From: Calditrichaeota bacterium AABM5.125.24
GTDB lineage: Bacteria; Electryoneota; AABM5-125-24; Hatepunaeales; Hatepunaeaceae
Length of the DNA stretch: 13,148 nucleotides
Direction of reading: 5' to 3'
Assembly: GCA_002127415.1 (NCBI GenBank)
Contig: MWJR01000162.1
Span: 1-13,148, forward strand
Positions 1 to 5,255 of the stretch are shown one piece after another; the stretch's first letter is position 1; the number at the start of each line of letters is the position of its first letter. A model generated the notes under the pieces. It did no database searches. It was not told the DNA's origin and saw nothing but the letters and a program-made list of their open reading frames with translations. Position numbers and translations under genes: made by a program.

Positions 1-124
1 GGGCGAACCGGCCCTGAAGCCGGCACACGAGATCTTCTTAGATGCCACAATGGTTCCAGCCACATTGTGAGCAACCCCCCGTTGAAGGCTGAAAGAGTAA
101 ATGGCATAGCTTAGGTGCAGAAAG
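1..124 (+). other. Upstream flank, possible tail of a preceding gene
   Basis: No complete gene fits here. One forward frame is open from base 2 to a TGA at 68-70 (22 codons, ending in residues MVPATL), and another is open from base 1 to a TAG at 112-114. Either could be the 3' end of an upstream gene, which in this context might be another pilin-like gene, but nothing in the residues identifies it. An AGGTG at 113-117 may serve as a ribosome binding site for the start at 125. I see no convincing promoter or terminator. Confidence 0.3.
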
Positions 125-787
125 ATGAGGTGTCTTATGCGCATTCAAAAGTATAGGCTTGCCCGCGACGGGGGTTGGACCTTTATCGAAGCCACCCTGG
201 CGGTGGTTATTATGTCGATAATGGTCCTCGGTCTCTCAATCGTTCTGATGGCGTTTCGTGAACATCTGGACCGGAGCTGGGCTGTCCGGGTGATGGACCA
301 GTATGGCAACGACGTCGTCGAACGGTTGACCCACGAGCTACGCAACGCTGTCGATGTGACCGTTTATGGTGGAACAGGGGACAACTACCACAGGATCGTC
401 ATAACATATCTCGATCCCTATCACCATGACCGGTTCATCACGTCGCGCTGGAACGTGGACACGCGAACCACGCAAGTCAAGATTGAAAATCAACCGGTAG
501 ATCCAACCTTCCCCCCGCGTGATCTGGGGAGAGGGGAGTCATACGAGATCTGTCGGTTCACACTCACCGGTTACGGAGTGAGGACCGAAGAGCTGAGTGA
601 AATTCAGGACTGGCCCCACAGAGACCAGAGCTTCCTCAGCGCCACGTATGACATCACCTTTATGCTCCGCTACAATCGCGCCGCGATCAACCCCGGTGAG
701 CGACACTGGAAGTTCGAGAAGGAGTATAAAAATCGGGTCTACATGAGGAACAAGAACCTGATCGTTAAGAAGGGGATCACCGAATGA
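125..787 (+). CDS. Minor pilin, PilW/PulJ-like, with prepilin N-terminal cleavage/methylation domain
   Basis: A 220-residue protein with a class III prepilin leader: a short basic leader ending in Gly-Gly (residues 16-17), then W18-T-F-I-E22 and a hydrophobic helix to about residue 42. Cleavage after G17 would leave Glu at mature position 5, as in true pilins; the first mature residue is Trp instead of the usual Phe. After the helix comes an amphipathic stretch (VERLTHELRNAV) typical of PulJ/PilW minor pilins, then a soluble region of about 150 residues ending in VKKGITE. It would be inserted in the inner membrane, processed by a prepilin peptidase and built into the fibre, probably near the tip. 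Start choice is ambiguous: ATG 125 has AGGTG at 113-117, while ATG 137 has GAGGTG at 127-132 and gives a 13-residue leader. The stop overlaps an ATG at 784, but translation of the next gene more likely starts at 847. PilW versus PulJ/GspJ cannot be settled by eye. Confidence 0.85.
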   Translation: MRCLMRIQKYRLARDGGWTFIEATLAVVIMSIMVLGLSIVLMAFREHLDRSWAVRVMDQYGNDVVERLTHELRNAVDVTVYGGTGDNYHRIVITYLDPYHHDRFITSRWNVDTRTTQVKIENQPVDPTFPPRDLGRGESYEICRFTLTGYGVRTEELSEIQDWPHRDQSFLSATYDITFMLRYNRAAINPGERHWKFEKEYKNRVYMRNKNLIVKKGITE

Positions 788-835
788 TGACCCCGACGAG
801 CCTCGATGTCAGAAGAAGATTAAAGATGAGCTACA

Positions 836-841
836 GGGAGG
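836..841 (+). promoter_or_regulatory. Shine-Dalgarno site fixing the start of the first PilX-like gene
   Basis: GGGAGG lies 5 bases before ATG 847. The paralogue has the same hexamer 5 bases before its own ATG at 2480, and both proteins begin MDRH. This argues for starts at 847 and 2480 rather than the in-frame upstream ATGs at 784 and 2459. The upstream ATG 784 overlaps the pilin stop codon (ATGA), so some coupled reinitiation there cannot be excluded. Confidence 0.7.
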
Positions 842-846
842 AGAAA

Positions 847-2313
847 ATGGATAGGCACAGTAAATTTAACCGCGACGACGGCAACATCCTCATTATGTCG
901 GTCGTTATAGTAGCCCTGCTTGTGGCCACAGGTATGGGTTATATGCGCTGGGCAGCCGACGAGCGGTGGGATTCCGCTTATGAGGAGGCCACGGTTCAGG
1001 CCTACTTCCTGGCCCAGACCGGGGTCATCGAACAGGGGCTGCAATACCTGCGCACCCGCGTCCCGACCGACCTGCCCCAGGGTGTGGTCTATCTTCCGCC
1101 TGGCGTGGTCCCCAACGTTGGGATGTATTACAACACCAAGATAGTTCGGGTGTCATATCTGGGGCAGGGGAGCGTCTTCCAGCGCTCCGACACTTACGAC
1201 GTTTACTCAACCGGGCGAGCCAAGTTCGTAAACCATCAGCTCGGCAACCGCAAATACGGTGAGTGGAAGAACGTTGAGCGGACCGCCACTATGCGGGCCA
1301 AGCTGAGGTCCTTCGCCAACTATATGTATCTGACCCACTATGAGGTCACCCGCTTTAACGAGATAATCTGGTTCTGGACTTACGACTCCCTGTGGGGCAG
1401 AACACATTCGAACGACTTCATCGGCCTCAAGTATTCGCCCCACTTCTACGGGCCGATATCCACTTGCCAGGACCATTTTATCTACTTTAATCCGGGGAAC
1501 ATTCACTTTGAATATCCGCCCCAGTTCAACGTTCCTATGGTCTTCTTCCCGAAGGAGGCTACGACCATCCGCGGGGCTGCCAATCCCTGGATATCGAGCC
1601 ATAACGGACGTTTTATGACCCGGGTGAGGTTTGAGGTGGGCCAGATTCTGTTTTACCAGTATCTTATGGGGTCCACCCCTCCGGGAGTGGGAGACGAGGA
1701 CTCGCTGGTGGCAAGATGTGAATCCCCCGCCTGGGGGGCCTGCTTCGTGGAGGGGGAGGCCGAGGTCTATGGTGTAGTGACCGGCTGCGTGACCCTCGGC
1801 ACCTCGGGCGATATGTGGCTGGTGGATAACATCCAATTCCTGGGGTCCAACCAATACAACGGCGATTTTGTTCAGGAGGATTTCCCCCATATGCTGGGGC
1901 TGGTCTCGGAGAGCAACATCATCATCAAGGATAACTGGACCAACGGCCGGGAGAACGGATTTCAAAACTATGGTGCGCAAGACGTCGCTCACCATTCGAT
2001 CATCATAACCGCCGGGATGGTGGCGCTGGGTGAATCGTTCACCTTTGAGCATCAGAACGACGACTGGGAGCTCTACCAGGGGCCGGATCCCTGGGACGAG
2101 CGGGGGATCATCCACCTGAGGGGTGCGGTGACCCAGTTACGTCGGGGCTACGTCCACCGCTCGAACCATATGGGCACCGGCTACGGTAAGGACTATCGCT
2201 ACGACTTTCGTTTCGACAGGCGTCCGCCGCCATACTACCTTGAAGCGGTGGACGAGCATGGTCACGGCTTATTTGATATAATCTCGTGGGGAGAACTGGC
2301 GCCTACAAGGTAA
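847..2313 (+). CDS. Large PilX/GspK-like minor pilin, copy 1 of a tandem pair
   Basis: 488 residues from the chosen ATG (an in-frame ATG at 784 would add 21 residues). The N-terminus has a short charged leader, DDG (10-12), then a hydrophobic helix at about 13-33, so a prepilin-peptidase-like cut G12/N13 is plausible. The mature position 5 is Met, not Glu. The following helix contains YFLAQTGVIEQGL (53-65), the AEAG-like signature of PilX N-terminal domains. The remaining 420 residues hold a THSND motif (186-190), a repeated-turn stretch VEGEAEVYGVVTGCVTLG (301-318) and LGLVSESNIII (350-360). This pattern resembles the DUF4900-like or bactofilin-like beta-rich regions I associate with large PilX-type proteins, an assignment I hold loosely. 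It sits 59 bases after the PilW-like gene and 166 bases before its paralogue. Likely role: fibre initiation, tip cap or adhesin. The length is far above typical PilX (about 200 residues). Confidence 0.75.
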   Translation: MDRHSKFNRDDGNILIMSVVIVALLVATGMGYMRWAADERWDSAYEEATVQAYFLAQTGVIEQGLQYLRTRVPTDLPQGVVYLPPGVVPNVGMYYNTKIVRVSYLGQGSVFQRSDTYDVYSTGRAKFVNHQLGNRKYGEWKNVERTATMRAKLRSFANYMYLTHYEVTRFNEIIWFWTYDSLWGRTHSNDFIGLKYSPHFYGPISTCQDHFIYFNPGNIHFEYPPQFNVPMVFFPKEATTIRGAANPWISSHNGRFMTRVRFEVGQILFYQYLMGSTPPGVGDEDSLVARCESPAWGACFVEGEAEVYGVVTGCVTLGTSGDMWLVDNIQFLGSNQYNGDFVQEDFPHMLGLVSESNIIIKDNWTNGRENGFQNYGAQDVAHHSIIITAGMVALGESFTFEHQNDDWELYQGPDPWDERGIIHLRGAVTQLRRGYVHRSNHMGTGYGKDYRYDFRFDRRPPPYYLEAVDEHGHGLFDIISWGELAPTR

Positions 2314-2331
2314 TCTCCTCACCTGACCCGT

Positions 2332-2355
2332 TCGAGCAGCCTTAGAGCTGCTCGA
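2332..2355 (+). other. Perfect 9-bp hairpin after copy 1
   Basis: TCGAGCAGC (2332-2340) pairs perfectly with GCTGCTCGA (2347-2355) around a 6-base loop CTTAGA, 18 bases after the stop of copy 1. No T-run follows, so it is not a standard intrinsic terminator. It could stabilise the 3' end of the message or pause transcription. Its right arm overlaps the start of the pilin-tail remnant, so the duplication junction probably lies in or next to it. Confidence 0.5.
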
Positions 2356-2409
2356 GAGAGGCAAGAATCGGGCCTGCGCGAGAAAAGGAATCTGGTCGTC
2401 AAGAAGGGG
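2350..2409 (+). pseudogene. Decayed 3' fragment of the PilW-like gene carried by the duplication
   Basis: The spacer between the two PilX-like genes contains a sequence matching the end of the gene at 125-787. AATCGGG at 2366-2372 corresponds to 731-737, and the following codons read RNLVVKKG against KNLIVKKG in the intact gene. The match spans 712-775 against 2350-2409 with small indels, one of which breaks the frame. The distance from the KKG codons to the downstream ATG is almost the same in both places (about 71 bases). It has no start, no leader and no function of its own. Confidence 0.7.
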
Positions 2410-2428
2410 GTTTTCAGGCGAAACCCCC
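2406..2428 (+). other. 8-bp hairpin in the spacer before copy 2
   Basis: GGGGGTTT (2406-2413) can pair with AAACCCCC (2421-2428) around a 7-base loop. It lies 51 bases before the start of copy 2 and has no following T-run. It arises where the remnant loses similarity to the intact pilin tail. It may separate translation of the two paralogues or have no role. Confidence 0.4.
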
Positions 2429-2468
2429 GAATGGCATTTGTGTCTTTGAAAGCTCAAGATGTTCAGTA

Positions 2469-2474
2469 GGGAGG
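2469..2474 (+). promoter_or_regulatory. Shine-Dalgarno site fixing the start of the second PilX-like gene
   Basis: GGGAGG lies 5 bases before ATG 2480, the same sequence and spacing as in copy 1. An in-frame ATG at 2459 (7 codons earlier, just after an in-frame TGA at 2447) has no equivalent support. Confidence 0.7.
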
Positions 2475-2479
2475 AAATT

Positions 2480-3958
2480 ATGGATAGGCATAGCAGATTT
2501 AACCACGACGACGGAAACATTCTCATCATTTCGGTTGTCATCGTAGCCCTGCTTGTGGCCACAGGTATGGGTTTTATGAGTTGGGTGCCTGACGAAAGGT
2601 GGGATTCGGCCTACGAAGAGGCGACGGTTCAGGCTTACTTCCTGGCTCAGACTGGAGTAATCGAGCAGGGACTGCAGTTCCTGCGCACCCGCACCCCGAC
2701 CGACCTGCCCCAGGGGGTGGTCTACCTTCCACCGGGTGTCGTCCCCAACGTGGGGATGTATTACAACACCAAGATAGTTCGGGTGTCGTATCTGGGGCAG
2801 GGAAGCGTCTTCCAGCGCACCGATACCTATGATGTTTACTCAACCGGTCGTGCCGAGTTCGCAAACCACCAGCTTGGTAACCGCCGCTATGGTGAGCAGG
2901 TGAGGGTGGAGCGAACAGCCACTATGCGGGCCCGGTTGAGATCCTTCGCCAACTATATGTATCTGACGCATCACGAGAAGACCCGCTTCGGTGAGATAAT
3001 CTGGTTCTGGACTTACGACTCCCTGTGGGGGAGAACGCATTCGAACGACTACATCGGACTCGAGTATTCCCCTCACTTCTATGGACCGGTTTCGACCTCG
3101 AAGGACCATTTTATTTACAATCAACCGGGGAACATACACTTCGAGTATCCACCGCAGTTCAACGTTCCCCTGGTCTTTTTCCCGATGGAGGCTGCCGCCA
3201 TCCGCGCGGCCGCCAATCCCCGGGTATCGAGCCAGAACGGACGGCTTATGATCAGGGTCAGATTTGAACCGGGCTCTATTTCATTTTGGCAGTACCTTAA
3301 GGGTAGCACCCCTCCAGAGCTGTATCAGGAGGATTCGCTGGTGGTAAGCGTTCCATCACCCTCCTGGGGGGCGTGCTTCGTCGATGGTGATGCTGAGGTC
3401 TACGGTGTTGTGACCGGCTGCGTGACCCTCGGCACTTCGGGCGATATGTGGCTGGTTGATAACATCCGCTTCGAGGGGGCCGACCGATACAACGGCTGGT
3501 TTGAAGAAGACGATATGACGCATATGCTGGGGCTGGTCTCGGAGAGTAATATCATCATCAGGGACAACTGGGTTAACGGCCGGGAGAACGGTAGAAGTTC
3601 CGGACCGCTCCAGGTCAATCGTCACTCGATCATTATAAACGCCGGGATGGTGGCGCTGGGCGAGTCGTTCACCTTTGAGCATCAGAACGACGATTGGGAG
3701 CTCTATCAGGGTCCGACGCCCGATGAGCGGGGCATCATCCACCTTAAGGGTGCAGTAACCCAGTATCGTCGGGGATATGTGCATCGCTCCAACCACGGCA
3801 CCGGTCAGCACGACGGCACCGGCTACGGCAAGGACTATCACTACGATTTCCGTTTCGACAGGCGTCCGCCGCCATACTACCTTGAAGCGGTGGATGAATA
3901 CGGTCACGGCCTGTTTGATATTATCTCGTGGGGAGAACTGACGCCTTCAAGGCGGTAA
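2480..3958 (+). CDS. Large PilX/GspK-like minor pilin, copy 2 of a tandem pair
   Basis: 492 residues, closely similar along its whole length to the protein at 847-2313. It keeps the charged leader, DDG/N cut region, hydrophobic helix, YFLAQTGVIEQGL signature, THSND motif and the VTGCVTLGTSGDMWLVDNI block. Mature position 5 is Ile, so like copy 1 it lacks the pilin Glu5. Differences cluster in three places: about residues 235-300 (around PRVSSQ, then ELYQEDSLV), about 332-348, and about 370-382 (RSSGPLQVN). These look like surface loops of the distal domain. A 5-residue insertion, GTG-QHD-GTG, near residue 440 comes from a short DNA repeat. Probable role is tip or priming minor pilin, perhaps with a different ligand from copy 1. 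It is followed by a 224-base leader before pilM, so it may end the pilin transcription unit. Confidence 0.75.
   Translation: MDRHSRFNHDDGNILIISVVIVALLVATGMGFMSWVPDERWDSAYEEATVQAYFLAQTGVIEQGLQFLRTRTPTDLPQGVVYLPPGVVPNVGMYYNTKIVRVSYLGQGSVFQRTDTYDVYSTGRAEFANHQLGNRRYGEQVRVERTATMRARLRSFANYMYLTHHEKTRFGEIIWFWTYDSLWGRTHSNDYIGLEYSPHFYGPVSTSKDHFIYNQPGNIHFEYPPQFNVPLVFFPMEAAAIRAAANPRVSSQNGRLMIRVRFEPGSISFWQYLKGSTPPELYQEDSLVVSVPSPSWGACFVDGDAEVYGVVTGCVTLGTSGDMWLVDNIRFEGADRYNGWFEEDDMTHMLGLVSESNIIIRDNWVNGRENGRSSGPLQVNRHSIIINAGMVALGESFTFEHQNDDWELYQGPTPDERGIIHLKGAVTQYRRGYVHRSNHGTGQHDGTGYGKDYHYDFRFDRRPPPYYLEAVDEYGHGLFDIISWGELTPSRR
3795..3822 (+). repeat. Short direct repeat creating an insertion in copy 2
   Basis: ACGGCACCGG occurs at 3795-3804 and again at 3813-3822 (18-base period). 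It encodes GTG-QHD-GTG where copy 1 has a single GTG. The period is a multiple of three, so the frame is kept. This looks like replication slippage after the gene duplication. Confidence 0.6.
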
Positions 3959-3982
3959 TCCCCCTCGCTCTGCACCCCGGTT

Positions 3983-4008
3983 CCCCCCGTCCGCAGAGGG
4001 ACGGGGGG
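3983..4008 (+). other. Perfect 10-bp GC-rich hairpin after copy 2
   Basis: CCCCCCGTCC (3983-3992) pairs with GGACGGGGGG (3999-4008) around a 6-base loop, 24 bases after the stop of copy 2. It is very stable, but the next bases are GC-rich and not a T-run, so classical intrinsic termination is unlikely. The position and loop size mirror the hairpin after copy 1, with an unrelated stem sequence. Confidence 0.55.
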
Positions 4009-4021
4009 GCCGGTGCGCTGT

Positions 4022-4133
4022 CCGAAAGCGGGGTTCCGGGTCTTGCCGACCCACACTTGATTCTCTGACGGTGCGCTGAAGTTGTGGAAGCTCTGTATCA
4101 CGGCGAGCCCATCTCTGTGCTTTCGGTTTTTTT
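4022..4133 (+). ncRNA. Possible structured RNA leader upstream of pilM
   Basis: CCGAAAGC (4022-4029) is the exact reverse complement of GCTTTCGG (4119-4126), and the second arm is followed at once by seven T (4127-4133). Inside lie GGGTC/GACCC (4038-4042 with 4048-4052) and a competing pairing of CCACACTT (4051-4058) with 4079-4087 across one bulge. A closing stem against a U-run with two mutually exclusive inner stems could be an attenuator or riboswitch-like leader. An 8-bp inverted repeat in 224 bases can occur by chance, and no known riboswitch consensus is recognisable, so this is only a candidate. Confidence 0.25.
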
Positions 4134-4155
4134 ATGGGGGGGCACTGATATTCCA

Positions 4156-4174
4156 TTTAATTCGTTTTAATTCG
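4156..4174 (+). repeat. AT-rich direct repeat with 10-base period before pilM
   Basis: TTTAATTCG occurs at 4156-4164 and 4166-4174, one DNA helical turn apart, in an AT-rich island ending 8 bases before the pilM ATG. It could be a paired protein-binding site, or an unstructured ribosome standby region. The short AGGA at 4177-4180 is the only Shine-Dalgarno-like sequence close to the start. Confidence 0.4.
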
Positions 4175-4182
4175 GTAGGATT

Positions 4183-5253
4183 ATGTTCGGTCTGCGCAGC
4201 AACCTCCGCGTCGGTCTCGATCTCGGCTCTCACAGTATAAAACTTGCTGTGGTCGAGAAGGTCGGCCCGCGCTTCCGGTTGGTCAAGTGGAAGTGCAGTG
4301 AGATTTACACCGGCGGGGACGCATACGATCCGGAGGGTCCCAAGAAGTCAGTTGCTGTGCCGCAACTGATGAGAGTGATGGGCGAGATCGGGATCGCTCC
4401 CAAGAAGATCAAGCGGCTTGCCTCATGCATCGGCGGAGCTCAGGTCGCAGCCAAGGAGATCTCGAGCATTATGATGACCGAGGCTGAGATGGCTTCAAGC
4501 CTGCTGCTCGAGGCCCGCAAACACATCCCTCTGGATGGCAGTGAAACCATCATCGATTACCAGATCCTCGGCGACGATCCGACAGAGTCGGACAAGGTGA
4601 GGGTGCTTCTGGTTGCCACCACCCGCAAGCACTACGAGACCCATCAGGACTTGCTGAGGGAGATCGAACTCAAGCCGGGGATAATCGACATCGAATCGCT
4701 GGCGGTTCTCAATTCTTACCTAATCCATTCCCAGATGCCTGAGGAGGGGGCGGCTATCTTCCTGCAGATCGGTGCACGTAAGACCAACCTGTCGGTCATC
4801 GGTCGCAAGGATATGTTCTTCACCCGAGATCTTCCGGTGGCCGGACAGTTCTTCACCGATGAGTTGAGACGCAAATACGGGCTCGACTATCAGGAGGCCG
4901 AGCAGGTCAAACGGGAACAGGGGATGAACCCCGACATCGAAAAGAAGGGAGATACCGCGGAGGATGCGCTGGCAGTGACAGAGAAGAGCTCAATGGATAA
5001 GCTCGGTGACGAGATAAACCGTTCGCTGCGCTTCTATGTCAAGGACACCGGCCAGACCGTCTTCACCCACTTGGTTCTCACCGGCGGCGGGGTGATGCTC
5101 CCCGGCCTCGACGAATACCTCAGCAACAAGTTCAACCTGCCGATAGAGCTCTACAATCCGTTCAATCAACTGGATAGCCGGGTGCCGATTGAAGCGGATA
5201 ATCCATATCAGATGGCGCCAGCTATCGGGCTGGCTATTCGAGGGGATCTGTAG
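4183..5253 (+). CDS. pilM: Type IV pilus assembly protein PilM, actin-like
   Basis: 356 residues, the usual PilM length. It is a cytoplasmic FtsA/actin-like protein that binds nucleotide and the N-terminal tail of PilN, linking the motor side to the alignment complex. Visible motifs: phosphate-1 GLDLGSHSIK (11-20, with D13); the KYGLDYQEAEQVK segment (231-243), typical of PilM; and the adenosine-binding LTGGGVMLPGLDEYL (299-313). Phosphate-2 reads LQIGARKTNLSVI (194-206), with Gln195 where the family normally has Asp. An internal region at about 250-270 is acidic and probably a loop. The gene opens the pilMNOP run, with a 2-base gap to pilN, so the two are surely cotranscribed and probably coupled. 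Identification is confident; nucleotide hydrolysis is uncertain because of the altered motif. Confidence 0.93.
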   Translation: MFGLRSNLRVGLDLGSHSIKLAVVEKVGPRFRLVKWKCSEIYTGGDAYDPEGPKKSVAVPQLMRVMGEIGIAPKKIKRLASCIGGAQVAAKEISSIMMTEAEMASSLLLEARKHIPLDGSETIIDYQILGDDPTESDKVRVLLVATTRKHYETHQDLLREIELKPGIIDIESLAVLNSYLIHSQMPEEGAAIFLQIGARKTNLSVIGRKDMFFTRDLPVAGQFFTDELRRKYGLDYQEAEQVKREQGMNPDIEKKGDTAEDALAVTEKSSMDKLGDEINRSLRFYVKDTGQTVFTHLVLTGGGVMLPGLDEYLSNKFNLPIELYNPFNQLDSRVPIEADNPYQMAPAIGLAIRGDL

Positions 5254-5255
5254 TT

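Larger units (their letters stand above)
712..3958 (+). repeat. Tandem duplication, unit about 1.63 kb
   Basis: The block 712-2313 is repeated as 2350-3958. The two PilX-like starts are 1633 bases apart (847 and 2480). The last conserved codons of the PilW-like tail (ending 775) match a spacer segment ending 2409, an offset of 1634. Most of the two large coding regions aligns residue for residue, with long identical DNA runs, for example 44 bases at 2209-2252 and 3851-3894. Many differences are third-position changes, so both copies have been under protein-level selection since duplication. Confidence 0.9.

Noticed and set aside
81..91. 11-base repeat GTTGAAGGCTG at 81-91 and 6481-6491, both before genes
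   Set aside because: Repeats of 11 bases are expected by chance many times in 13 kb, and the surrounding sequence does not match. At 6481-6485 it overlaps the pilO stop codon.
784..846. ATG 784 as the true start of the first PilX-like protein, overlapping the pilin stop
   Set aside because: Copy 2 has no matching extension, while both copies share GGGAGG at the same spacing before MDRH. The extension would also bury the prepilin leader. Reinitiation remains possible.
1207..2115. 302-codon open frame on the minus strand inside copy 1; similar long minus-strand frames lie at 3356-3907, 7371-8486, 10575-11693 and 11937-12884
   Set aside because: These are mirror frames of strongly coding GC-rich genes. 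Their products are rich in His, Arg and Gly with no recognisable domain, and all lie inside well-identified forward genes.
4011..4078. CRISPR-like pair of direct repeats CGGTGCGCTG
   Set aside because: There are only two copies of 10 bases, with no regular array and no cas genes.
3959..4182. Cyclic-di-GMP (GEMM) riboswitch before pilM
   Set aside because: Such riboswitches do control pili, so I looked, but the conserved core of the GEMM aptamer is not present. Only generic stems are seen.
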